Assembly: GCF_040712085.1 (NCBI RefSeq)
Contig: NZ_JBFCVK010000005.1
Location: 62,001 to 126,000, forward strand
Length of the DNA stretch: 64,000 nucleotides
Direction: 5' to 3'
DNA from: Aquibaculum sediminis
GTDB lineage: Bacteria; Pseudomonadota; Alphaproteobacteria; Kiloniellales; DSM-21159
Made by a program: the position numbers and the translations under genes. Positions 29,712 through 37,089 of this stretch are shown piece after piece; positions within the stretch are counted from its first letter, which is position 1, and every line of letters starts with the position of its first letter. The notes beneath the pieces are model-generated. The model was not told the origin of the DNA, did not search any database, and saw only the letters and a program-made list of their open reading frames with translations.

Positions 29712-30350
29712 ATGAAAATGACTTCGGTGAAGACCTCGCCCTCCGGCCCTTCCGACGATTCACTGACCGACCGGCCGAGCCGGGAGGAAGCGGAGGCCGC
29801 CGTCAGGTTGCTGCTGCGCTGGGCCGGAGACAATCCTGAGCGCGAGGGCCTACGCGACACGCCGGCCCGGGTAGCGCGTGCCTATGAAGAGTACTTTGCC
29901 GGCTATGCCATCGATCCGGTGGAACTGCTGCAGCGCACCTTCGCGGAAACCGACGGCTACGACGAGATGGTGCTGCTCAAGGACATCGGCTTCGAGAGCC
30001 ACTGCGAGCATCATCTGGCGCCGATCATCGGCGTCGCCCACGTGGCCTACATGCCGCGTCGGCGAGTGGTGGGGATTTCGAAACTGGCCCGTGTCGTAGA
30101 GGCTTATGCCAAGCGGCTACAGATTCAGGAGAAGATGACAGCGCAGATTGCGAACACGCTGCAGGATGTGCTGGATCCCCTGGGTGTGGCCGTGGTGATC
30201 GAGGCCGAACATCAGTGCATGACCACCCGCGGCATCCACAAACCGGGGGTCAACATGGTCACCAGTCGAATGCTCGGGCTGTTCCGCAACAACGCCTCCA
30301 CCCGGCGCGAGTTTCTCTCCCTGGTCGGCCATCGCGGGTCGGCCGGTTAG
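29712..30350 (+). CDS. folE: GTP cyclohydrolase I
   Basis: A 212-residue enzyme converting GTP to dihydroneopterin triphosphate, the first step of folate (and pterin) synthesis. The zinc-binding and catalytic motifs SHCEHHLAPIIG and EAEHQCMTTRGI are intact. GGAGG precedes the ATG at 29712 by 6 bases. The first ~25 residues are variable, and the family core starts at EEAEAAVRLLLRW. The cofactor fold is zinc-dependent FolE type, not FolE2. Confidence 0.95.
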   Translation: MKMTSVKTSPSGPSDDSLTDRPSREEAEAAVRLLLRWAGDNPEREGLRDTPARVARAYEEYFAGYAIDPVELLQRTFAETDGYDEMVLLKDIGFESHCEHHLAPIIGVAHVAYMPRRRVVGISKLARVVEAYAKRLQIQEKMTAQIANTLQDVLDPLGVAVVIEAEHQCMTTRGIHKPGVNMVTSRMLGLFRNNASTRREFLSLVGHRGSAG

Positions 30351-30383
30351 GCGCGCGCGGGGCGTTTCGCCGGATCGCCCGCG

Positions 30384-31832
30384 ATGCCCAATCTCAAGCC
30401 CGTCGTCTTCGTCAACGGCATCATCCTCTCGGTCCTGGCGCTGATCATGCTGGCGCCCGCCGCGGTGGACGCCAGCTTCGGGGACGACGACTGGCCGGTG
30501 TTTCTGCTCTGCTCCGGGCTGACGCTGTTCATCGGCGTCGGCATGGCCCTGGCGAGCCGCGGCAACCGCCCGCAGCTCGAACTGCGCCAGGCCTTCATTC
30601 TCACCGCGACGGTCTGGGTGGTGCTGGCGATCTTCTCCGCCTTGCCCTTCACCCTGGGCAGCACGCAGCTCAGCTACACCGACGCCTTCTTCGAGGCCAT
30701 GTCGGGGATCACCACGACCGGTTCGACAGTGATCGTCGGCCTCGATGGCACGGCACATGGGATCCTGCTCTGGCGCGCGCTGCTGCAATGGCTGGGCGGC
30801 ATCGGCATCATCGTCACCGCGATCTCGGTCCTGCCCATGCTGCGCATCGGCGGCATGCAGCTCTTCAAGATCGAGGCCTTCGAGACCGACAAGGTCCTGC
30901 CCCGTGCCGCACAGATCGCCGGGCAGATCGTGGCGGTCTATATCTTCGTCACCTTCCTGGCTGTGGCGACCTACTTCCTCTTGGGCATGAGCGCATTCGA
31001 CGCCGTGGCCCACGCCATGACCTCCGTCTCCACCGCCGGCTACTCCACCCGCGATGCTTCCTTCGCCGCTTTCCACGAGCCGGCGCTGGAGTGGGCCGCG
31101 AGCCTTTTCATGATCCTCGGCTCCATGCCCTTTGTGCTCTACCTGCGCAGCCTGCAGGGGGATTGGACCACGTTGCTGCGCGACGAGCAGGTCCGCGGCA
31201 TGCTTTCGATCATGGCCGTGGCCATCGCCGCGCTTACGCTCTGGCTCTTTTTCACCATGAGCCACCTGCCGCTGCTCGACGCTCTGCGCCTGACCACCTT
31301 CAACGCCATCTCGATCATGACCGGCACCGGCTACGCCACCACCAGCTTCGATCTCTGGGGCGGCTTTGCCGTGGCGGTCTTCTTCCTCCTGATGTTCATC
31401 GGCGGCTGCGCCGGCTCCACTTCCTGTGGCATCAAGGTCTTCCGCTTCCAGGTGCTCTATGCCACCTCCATGACCCAGTTGATGCGGCTGATGCAGCCCA
31501 GCGGCGTCTTCCTGGTGAACTACAACGGCCGGCCGGTGACCGATCAGGTCAGCGCCTCGGTGATGAGCTTCTTCTTTCTCTTCATCTTCTGCTTTGCCGT
31601 GCTGGCGGCAATCCTGGGTGCGATCGGCCTGGACTTCGTGACCGCCGTGTCCTCCGCCGCCACCGCCATGGCCAACGTCGGCCCGGGCCTGGGCCCCATC
31701 GTCGGGCCCGCCGGCAACTTCTCGCCGCTGCCGGACTCGGCCAAATGGCTGCTGTCCGCCGGCATGCTGCTGGGCCGACTGGAGATCTTCACCGTGCTGG
31801 TGCTCTTCATGCCGAGCTTCTGGCGCAGCTAA
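30384..31832 (+). CDS. trkH: TrkH-family potassium uptake protein
   Basis: A 482-residue membrane protein with four pseudo-repeats of the TrkH/KtrB channel fold. The selectivity-filter loops are visible as SGITTTGST, SVSTAGYST, MTGTGYATT and TAMANVGPG. It is the K+-translocating subunit and needs a TrkA-type nucleotide-binding partner, which is not in this window. The ATG at 30384 has only a weak ribosome binding site. It lies 33 bases after folE. Confidence 0.92.
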   Translation: MPNLKPVVFVNGIILSVLALIMLAPAAVDASFGDDDWPVFLLCSGLTLFIGVGMALASRGNRPQLELRQAFILTATVWVVLAIFSALPFTLGSTQLSYTDAFFEAMSGITTTGSTVIVGLDGTAHGILLWRALLQWLGGIGIIVTAISVLPMLRIGGMQLFKIEAFETDKVLPRAAQIAGQIVAVYIFVTFLAVATYFLLGMSAFDAVAHAMTSVSTAGYSTRDASFAAFHEPALEWAASLFMILGSMPFVLYLRSLQGDWTTLLRDEQVRGMLSIMAVAIAALTLWLFFTMSHLPLLDALRLTTFNAISIMTGTGYATTSFDLWGGFAVAVFFLLMFIGGCAGSTSCGIKVFRFQVLYATSMTQLMRLMQPSGVFLVNYNGRPVTDQVSASVMSFFFLFIFCFAVLAAILGAIGLDFVTAVSSAATAMANVGPGLGPIVGPAGNFSPLPDSAKWLLSAGMLLGRLEIFTVLVLFMPSFWRS

Positions 31833-31861
31833 GCCTCACCTTCCCCCAGACCGGAGGATCC

Positions 31862-33025
31862 ATGACCGACGCGACGCTCGACCCGAAAGAGATGATTGCC
31901 AGGCTGATCGCCTTTCCCACGGTGTCCAGCCGCTCCAACCTCGACCTGATCGACTGGGTTGAGGAACGACTCACGGGCCTGGGCGCGCGCTGCCGCCGCA
32001 CCGCCAATGCCGAGGGCACCAAGGCCAATCTCTTTGCCCGCATCGGCCCGGACATTCCCGGTGGCATCGTGCTCTCGGGCCACAGCGACGTGGTGCCGGT
32101 GGAGGGCCAGACCTGGTCCAGCGACCCCTTCACCCTCACTGAGCGCGACGGCCGCCTCTATGGCCGCGGCACCGCCGACATGAAGTCCTTCCTCGCCATC
32201 GCGCTGGCACTGGCGCCGGAGTTCGCCGCGCGGCCCCTGCGCCGCCCGATCCATCTCGCCTTCTCCTATGACGAGGAGGTCGGTTGCCTGGGCGTGGGCG
32301 GGCTGATCGAGGACATGAGCGCCAACCTGCCCCTGCCGGCGCTGGCGATTATCGGCGAGCCCACGGACATGCGCCTGGTGACCGGGCACAAGGCCGTCCA
32401 TGCCTTCCGCACCAGCATCACCGGCCGCCCGGCCCACTCCAGCCAGCCGCACCGCGGCGCCGGGGCGATCTTTGCCGCCGGGCGCCTGATCGAGAAGCTC
32501 TGGCAACTGGGCCAGGAGAAGCGACAGCACAGCGACCCCCGCTTCGAACCGCCCTATACCACGGTGCAGGTCGGCACCATCGAGGGGGGCACCGCGCTAA
32601 ACATCCTGCCCGGTGCCTGCAGCTTCGTGTGGGAGTATCGCAGCCTGCCCGGCGACGATCCGACAGACATCCACCGGCGCATGGAAGCCTTCGCGCAGGA
32701 GGAGGTGCTGCCGGCCCTGCGCGAGTTCGCGCCGGAAGCCGACATCGTCACCGAAGCCATTGCCGCCGTGCCGCCGCTCACGCCCGAGCGCGAGGGCGCC
32801 GCCGAGGCCCTGGTGCGCCGCCTCACCGGCGCTAACGAAAGCCGCATGGTGGCGTTTACCACCGAAGGCGGTCTGTTCCAGCAGGCGGGGCTTTCCACCG
32901 TGGTCTGCGGCCCCGGCTCGATCGACCAGGCGCATCAGCCCGACGAGTTCATCGAGCTGTCCCAGGTGGAGGCCTGCACCGCCTTCCTGCGCCGCCTGGC
33001 CGACTGGGCCTGCGAAGCGGAATAG
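31862..33025 (+). CDS. argE: Acetylornithine deacetylase
   Basis: A 387-residue M20-family metallopeptidase that hydrolyses N-acetylornithine to ornithine in arginine synthesis. Metal ligands and catalytic residues are in VLSGHSDVVPV, RGTADMKSFLA, FSYDEEVGCLGV and IGEPTD. The ATG at 31862 (MTDATLDPKE) follows CCGGAGGATCC. A much longer open frame reads through trkH out of register and should be ignored. Other M20 amidohydrolases are possible, but the match to alphaproteobacterial ArgE is good. Confidence 0.85.
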   Translation: MTDATLDPKEMIARLIAFPTVSSRSNLDLIDWVEERLTGLGARCRRTANAEGTKANLFARIGPDIPGGIVLSGHSDVVPVEGQTWSSDPFTLTERDGRLYGRGTADMKSFLAIALALAPEFAARPLRRPIHLAFSYDEEVGCLGVGGLIEDMSANLPLPALAIIGEPTDMRLVTGHKAVHAFRTSITGRPAHSSQPHRGAGAIFAAGRLIEKLWQLGQEKRQHSDPRFEPPYTTVQVGTIEGGTALNILPGACSFVWEYRSLPGDDPTDIHRRMEAFAQEEVLPALREFAPEADIVTEAIAAVPPLTPEREGAAEALVRRLTGANESRMVAFTTEGGLFQQAGLSTVVCGPGSIDQAHQPDEFIELSQVEACTAFLRRLADWACEAE

Positions 33026-33099
33026 GCGAGAGTGGATCGCACTTGATCTGCAACGCGCAGCGTTCAGAACAAACGCGTGAATCCGCTCTGAATCAGGGT

Positions 33100-33164
33100 G
33101 TAGAGCAGATTCACGACTCAAACCGGGCCGCTTCGCGAACCCGATTTGAGTCGATCTGCTCTAC
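33100..33164. repeat. Intergenic imperfect palindrome (65 bp)
   Basis: Between the convergent argE and uronate dehydrogenase genes. The arms begin GTAGAGCAGAT and end ATCTGCTCTAC, continue inward with CGACTCAAA paired to TTTGAGTCG, and differ by a 3-base insertion (TCA) in the left arm. A smaller GCTTCGCGAA core forms the tip. It resembles the short intergenic palindromes dispersed in alphaproteobacterial genomes and could also terminate both genes. Only one copy occurs in this window. Confidence 0.6.
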
Positions 33165-33171
33165 CGGACCA

Positions 33172-33984
33172 TCACCTTCTCAGCGGCGGGGGCGGCGCCG
33201 GCGCGTCACGGTCATAGCCGTCGCTGGCGAAGCTGCCGCCCTGGTAGCGCTCGTTCACCGGATCGTCGGTCACCTTCGGCTCGAGTGCGGCGGCGAAGCG
33301 CTCCGCATCGTCAAAGGGCGGCAGGTCCAGGCCCTCACGATCGTCCCTGCCCCACCAGCCGCGGCTGTTTGCGCTGGCGCCCCAGAGCAGGCGGCAGCCC
33401 AGCGTCTGAGCGGCCAGACAGGCCTCGATCATCGCCATCATGTCCGGCAGTGCGAACCAGGTGCTGAGGTTGCGCGCATCGCGCGGCTCCGGCAGCGCAC
33501 TGCCGATCCGCAGGCTGGCGCTCTCCACCCCGTGCTTCATCCAGTAGGTGCGCGCCAGCAGCTCTACATAGGCCTTGGACAGGCCATAGAAGCCGTCGGG
33601 CACCGGCGGATCGGCCACGTCCAGGCGCTGGCTGCGCTCGTAGTAGCCAATGGCGTGGTTCGAGCTGGCGAAGATGACCCGCGCCCCGCTGGCCCGTGCC
33701 GCCTCGAAGACATGGTAGGAGCCGCGCAGGTTGGCGTGCAGGATCTCCTCGAAGGGGTACTCCACCGGCAGCCCGCCGAAGTGCAGGATGGCGTCGACCC
33801 CGCGCGCCATCTCCAGCACCGCTTGCTGGTCGCCCAGGTCCGCCTGCACGCGCTCAGCACCCGCCGGCTCTTCGGGCAGCGGCTTGATGTCGCTCAGCAC
33901 CAGGCGCTCGGCCTTGTCCGCGAAGTGCTGCGCCAGGTGTTGGCCGAGAAAGCCGGCCGCGCCGGTGATCAGAATCGCTGTCAT
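33172..33984 (-). CDS. NAD-dependent epimerase/dehydratase family protein, uronate dehydrogenase-like
   Basis: A 270-residue short-chain extended dehydrogenase with NAD motif ITGAAGFLGQHL and the active-site YGLSKAYVELLARTYW (Tyr-x3-Lys). Segments HFGGLPVEYPFEEILHANLR, VIFASSNHAIGYYER and SASLRIGSALPEP closely follow bacterial uronate dehydrogenase (Udh), which oxidises glucuronate or galacturonate to the aldarolactone. I prefer ATG 33984 over 33987 for spacing to GGAGGG. The C-terminus is proline-rich. It lies just upstream of tRNA-Val on the opposite strand. Confidence 0.78.
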   Translation of the reverse strand: MTAILITGAAGFLGQHLAQHFADKAERLVLSDIKPLPEEPAGAERVQADLGDQQAVLEMARGVDAILHFGGLPVEYPFEEILHANLRGSYHVFEAARASGARVIFASSNHAIGYYERSQRLDVADPPVPDGFYGLSKAYVELLARTYWMKHGVESASLRIGSALPEPRDARNLSTWFALPDMMAMIEACLAAQTLGCRLLWGASANSRGWWGRDDREGLDLPPFDDAERFAAALEPKVTDDPVNERYQGGSFASDGYDRDAPAPPPPLRR

Positions 33985-34122
33985 CATCCCTCCAGAAGGC
34001 TGCTGCGCCCATGCTGCCGCAGGCGCCGGCGCGGGAAAAGCCACTTGCCCCCAAGCGCGCCGCCTCGCGCGTCTTGACAGCCCCCCCGCCGCCGCTTAGA
34101 CAAACGCCCGCCGCAGACATGC

Positions 34123-34197
34123 GGGCGCGTAGCTCAGCGGGAGAGCACTGCCTTCACACGGCAGGGGTCGCTGGTTCAATCCCAGCCGCGCCCACCA
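34123..34197 (+). tRNA. tRNA-Val (anticodon CAC)
   Basis: A complete cloverleaf: acceptor GGGCGCG/CGCGCCC, D-arm GCTC/GAGC, anticodon stem CTGCC/GGCAG with loop TTCACAC (anticodon CAC), T-arm GCTGG-TTCAATC-CCAGC, and encoded CCA at 34195-34197. The gene remains functional because the integrated element rebuilds its 3' half; the same 45 bases recur at 51774-51818. Confidence 0.97.
34153..34197. repeat. attL: left copy of 45-bp attachment repeat
   Basis: Spans the anticodon loop to the CCA end of tRNA-Val. It is identical base for base to 51774-51818 and diverges immediately outside on both sides, as expected for the product of site-specific integration into a tRNA 3' end. Confidence 0.92.
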
Positions 34198-34266
34198 CCT
34201 ACCCTCCTGAAAAACCTAGCTTTTTTGGCCTAGCCCTCACCAGGGTCTAGCCCCTGTTTTGCCCCG

Positions 34267-34452
34267 TGTCAGCACTGTGTCAGCAAGCAAGCCGCAGTTT
34301 TGCGCGGTCTGTGCTGGCATGGGCTTGGTGTCACGCAAAGGGGGTAGCGCGTGCCCGTAGGGTGCCAGCGGGTGCAAAGGGGGTAACAAGGGGAGGTCTG
34401 CTGCGTCTGGTCTGGCCGTGTCAGCGTCCTGTGTCAGCAGCCTGTGTCAGCA
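34267..34452 (+). promoter_or_regulatory. Left array of integrase arm-type sites
   Basis: Five copies of TGTCAGCR in one orientation at 34267, 34278, 34419, 34432 and 34445. The last three are spaced exactly 13 bases apart as tandem repeats. The same octamer clusters near the other end of the element and not in the host flanks, so these are best read as binding sites for the N-terminal domain of the tyrosine integrase or for the excisionase. Confidence 0.65.
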
Positions 34453-34574
34453 AGCCTCTACCCTTGCGCGTTATGCGTTAGAGAAATATCGAATTTAAAT
34501 TATATAGGAATCGCCGCCGGTATAACTCCTACGCAAGGGCAATGGTGCCCCGCGCAAACTGTGGAGTTGTATAT

Positions 34575-34862
34575 ATGAAAACGATCTATCAAACCCTGCC
34601 TGCCATGCCGTTCTGCGTGGCTGCGAGCCAGTATGCCATTGAAATTCGAACATACGAGATCGACGCGGCGAAGTGGCTACCTATCGACGCGAACGCCGCC
34701 CTGCCCGAGTGGTGCTGTCTGTTTGATCTCGATAGCAATACTACTTGGCTAATGAACCATCAGCGCATGGTTGCATGGCAGCAGGCCGGCTTCCCACATC
34801 CAGAGGAGTTGGGCGAGGGTTGGTATGTAGCTAGACGGTTGCCGGATGAGTTGGAGGACTAA
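34575..34862 (+). CDS. Hypothetical protein, left-end cargo of the element
   Basis: A 95-residue protein read against the direction of the head operon. I chose ATG 34575 (MKTIYQTLPAMPF), with GTGGAG 8 bases upstream, over a start at 34542. The sequence is Trp-rich (about six Trp) with EWCCLFDLDSNTTWLMNHQR and ends in an acidic tail. I recognise no family. Its place between attL and the end of the structural operon, with its own AT-rich upstream region (34480-34560), is where satellites and prophages often carry cargo genes. It overlaps the tail-completion gene tail-to-tail by four bases. Confidence 0.6.
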   Translation: MKTIYQTLPAMPFCVAASQYAIEIRTYEIDAAKWLPIDANAALPEWCCLFDLDSNTTWLMNHQRMVAWQQAGFPHPEELGEGWYVARRLPDELED

Positions 34863-35260
34863 GCCCCCCGGTGCCAGACATGGAAGTCTAGCATCGTTCT
34901 AAAGAGGTAGTCGGGGCGGTTCGAGCCTGTCTCTCTGGTGTCGCGGATGGTCTGGAGATGCACTTCTCCGAACAGGGTGTCTCCCCAGGTCACGCCACAC
35001 TCACCGTTGATGGTGGACTCGACCGCCTCGGCGACCTGCTTCGCACTGGTCCATGTCGTGCCCCAGCAGTCCACCTGCACCCGGCTTCGCTTCATGGAGT
35101 CCAGTCCGGCCATTGTCAGGACGGTGAGCCCACTGACCTGTGTGACCACCACGGCAGGTAGGGTTTCCTCGTAGCGGGTCACTGGCGTTACGCGGTGCCC
35201 TACAAGATCGGCCACGGCAGGTTCGGCGCGTAGGTGTGCGATCAGGTCAGCCATCATCAT
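34859..35260 (-). CDS. Tail-completion/head-tail joining protein (DUF3168, gp17 type)
   Basis: A 133-residue protein starting MMMADLIAHLRAEPAVADLV, with ALPAVVVTQVSGL and VQVDCWGTTWTSAKQVAEAV, typical of DUF3168 proteins that cap the head-tail interface or end the tail tube in siphophages. The ATG at 35260 overlaps the gp10 stop as ATGA. It is the last gene of the head module. In an ordinary siphophage the major tail protein would follow here, but the element ends instead. Confidence 0.78.
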   Translation of the reverse strand: MMMADLIAHLRAEPAVADLVGHRVTPVTRYEETLPAVVVTQVSGLTVLTMAGLDSMKRSRVQVDCWGTTWTSAKQVAEAVESTINGECGVTWGDTLFGEVHLQTIRDTRETGSNRPDYLFRTMLDFHVWHRGA

Positions 35261-35730
35261 CGGTTCGCCCTCGCTGCCGCTATGGCCTTGGCCTTGGCCC
35301 GTGCTGCCCGTCGCTCGGCACGCTTCTTAGCCTTGTCGATCTCTACGTTTATTTCCTGCACTGCCGTCGGCATGACCTTATCCGCGTGCGCGTCCCAAGC
35401 CGGGCGCATATACGGATGGGGCGCTTGGTCGATGGTGCCGTATTCCTCGGTCACTGCTTGGGTGAGCCCACCGGCTCCGACGAAAATATGCACGGCATCG
35501 CGCCTAGCCCTGTGCAGTGACTTCTGCTTGCGGGTGAGCTGTGCCCCTACCTTGATCGACCCTTTCAGCGCGCCGGAGTCCTCGCGCACAAGGTCTTTGG
35601 CATGGTCGGCCACGGGCTGGAGAGCCTTGCGCAAGCCCCGTCGCACTACGTTCTTGGCCGTGGACTTTTTCATATCGTCCAGGCTGGTCGCCAATTCCTT
35701 TAGACCTGCAACGTGGAACTTTGCGGCCAT
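35257..35730 (-). CDS. HK97 gp10-family head-tail protein
   Basis: A 157-residue protein with FHVAGLKELATSLDDMKKST, RGLRKALQPVADHAKDLV and EYGTIDQAPHPYMRPAWD, the signature of the HK97 gp10 family, which helps join heads to tails. The C-terminal 35 residues are Lys/Arg/Ala-rich. Its ATG shares one base with the preceding stop, and its own stop overlaps the next start, so translation is coupled. Confidence 0.85.
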   Translation of the reverse strand: MAAKFHVAGLKELATSLDDMKKSTAKNVVRRGLRKALQPVADHAKDLVREDSGALKGSIKVGAQLTRKQKSLHRARRDAVHIFVGAGGLTQAVTEEYGTIDQAPHPYMRPAWDAHADKVMPTAVQEINVEIDKAKKRAERRAARAKAKAIAAARANR

Positions 35731-36053
35731 CAGGAATCCTCCGCCACGGCATCTATCTCACGCCAGCGCCGCCGCCCCACATCACGGCATCCGGTCACGT
35801 TGTAGGTTCTGCCAGCGTAAAGGATGCGGTCCTGCGGTTTGACCTCGCCCGCGTCTGGCGACCACCTGACTGTGAACCTTGTGGTGATGGAAGCCTGGAC
35901 GGCCTGTGCCTGATAGCTCTCGCTTGCGCTCGCGTCTTTGGCATTGGCGCGGCAGGTTAGGAAGGTGATCCACGCTTCCACCGGCTCGGGGCCAGAGTAA
36001 TCCAGCGTCTTGCGCTTCACTTTGATGGTGGTGTCGAGGCGTCCAATAAGCAT
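35730..36053 (-). CDS. Phage head-closure (head-tail adaptor) protein
   Basis: A 107-residue protein of the Phage_H_T_join/SPP1 gp16 type: MLIGRLDTTIKVKRKT start, a central WITFLTCRANAKDASASESY and the ending RILYAGRTYNVTGCRDVGRR. It closes the portal-connector channel after DNA packaging and offers the docking surface for a tail. This makes it a key element if the particle uses a helper's tail. It sits between the connector and gp10 genes with one-base overlaps. Confidence 0.85.
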   Translation of the reverse strand: MLIGRLDTTIKVKRKTLDYSGPEPVEAWITFLTCRANAKDASASESYQAQAVQASITTRFTVRWSPDAGEVKPQDRILYAGRTYNVTGCRDVGRRRWREIDAVAEDS

Positions 36054-36643
36054 CAGCGCAGCCCCACTCGTCTGTACGGGGCGACCAGTGCATCGACGGC
36101 CATTGGCACGGCAGACTGTGCGACCTCGGACACGGCCTCCCGGTGCTCATACCAGTGACCGACCAAGAGCAGGGCAGCTTGCTTGACCGGGTGCGGAACG
36201 GGCTGGTCGCCCACTCCACATTCATAAGTGACTGTTACCGCGTCGGGGCGGTTCGCTACGCTGGGGAACTGGTAGTCATCATGGAACGTGACCAGTGGCC
36301 CAAGGTCATCGTGGAAGAGACTGTAGGCTTCGGAATCGACAGTCTGCTGCTGCCCGTCCCTGTCGTAGTAGGTGAGCTGTGTGACCTCTAAGACGGGTGC
36401 CAAACGTAGGCGCAGTAGCCACGAGAACTCGGCGTAGGATTGTTTCCACGTCTGGTTCAGTAGGGCACGGCCAAGGATGCCGTGATATCCGTCGAGGTAG
36501 GCGGTCGCAGCGTCGATATACGTGTTGATGGTGAAATCATCATAGGTCGCATCCACGTCGATATTGAGGTGCGCCTTGGCTTCGGCCAGCGACAGCAGGA
36601 CGCCACTAGGCGGGGTGACAAGGACGGGTGGTAGCGCGTGCAT
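36053..36643 (-). CDS. Phage head-tail connector (phiE125 gp8/gp6-like)
   Basis: A 196-residue protein with LSLAEAKAHLNIDVDATYDD, INTYIDAATAYLDGYHGILG and PHPVKQAALLLVGHWYEHRE, characteristic of the gp6/phiE125 gp8 connector family that forms a ring below the portal. I chose ATG 36643 (MHALPPVLVTPP) because GGAGG lies 8 bases upstream; a start at 36697 overlapping the previous stop is possible and would add 18 residues. Confidence 0.82.
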   Translation of the reverse strand: MHALPPVLVTPPSGVLLSLAEAKAHLNIDVDATYDDFTINTYIDAATAYLDGYHGILGRALLNQTWKQSYAEFSWLLRLRLAPVLEVTQLTYYDRDGQQQTVDSEAYSLFHDDLGPLVTFHDDYQFPSVANRPDAVTVTYECGVGDQPVPHPVKQAALLLVGHWYEHREAVSEVAQSAVPMAVDALVAPYRRVGLR

Positions 36644-36696
36644 GTAGGTAGCCTCCAAGGGCAGTGGGGGCAGGCTCTTAACCTGCCCCCCAGCCA

Positions 36697-37074
36697 TTAC
36701 GCGACCGGGCGCTGATGCGCGTGGCCGAGCACCGCAACCGCGGAGGCATCGACACTGCCGCTGTCGTGGTCGAGGACGACACGCACATATCGCTTGGACC
36801 CGACATATCCGACACGCTGCACGGCATTGGCTTCCAGGGCATCGAACGATCCGACCAGTTCGGCGCTGTCGGCTGCTGCAAACGAGGTGCTACCAGTGGA
36901 ATCACTAGCCTGCACTTCGGCAGCCGCATCAAAGCCCGTGCTTGCGCCAGTGGCCACAACCAGGGTCACGCTGTCGTATCCGCGCGTATCGACCGGATCG
37001 CCGGTCACATTGCCGGTCGCGGTCTGCGGCACCACGCTCGCAACCACGCCGACGTTAGAGGAATTGTCACGCAT
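36697..37074 (-). CDS. Hypothetical structural protein after the capsid gene
   Basis: A 125-residue protein rich in Ala, Val, Ser and Asp (MRDNSSNVGVVASVVPQTAT; TGASTGFDAAAEVQASDSTG; SKRYVRVVLDHDSGSVDASA) with alternating beta-strand pattern. Its position directly after the major capsid gene is where head decoration or head-fibre proteins are encoded, and small beta-rich proteins like this are common there. I cannot name a family. AGGAG precedes both a GTG (37077) and this ATG. Confidence 0.65.
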   Translation of the reverse strand: MRDNSSNVGVVASVVPQTATGNVTGDPVDTRGYDSVTLVVATGASTGFDAAAEVQASDSTGSTSFAAADSAELVGSFDALEANAVQRVGYVGSKRYVRVVLDHDSGSVDASAVAVLGHAHQRPVA

Positions 37075-37089
37075 CACTATTTTCTCCTA

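Noticed and set aside
30215..33025. A 936-codon plus-strand frame spanning folE, trkH and argE
   Set aside because: Only its last part (from 31862) is argE; the rest is the out-of-register shadow of trkH, with biased composition and no family match.
34267..34452. Short repeat cluster considered as a CRISPR array
   Set aside because: The repeated unit is only 8-13 bases, without spacer-repeat regularity or cas genes; it matches integrase arm sites better.
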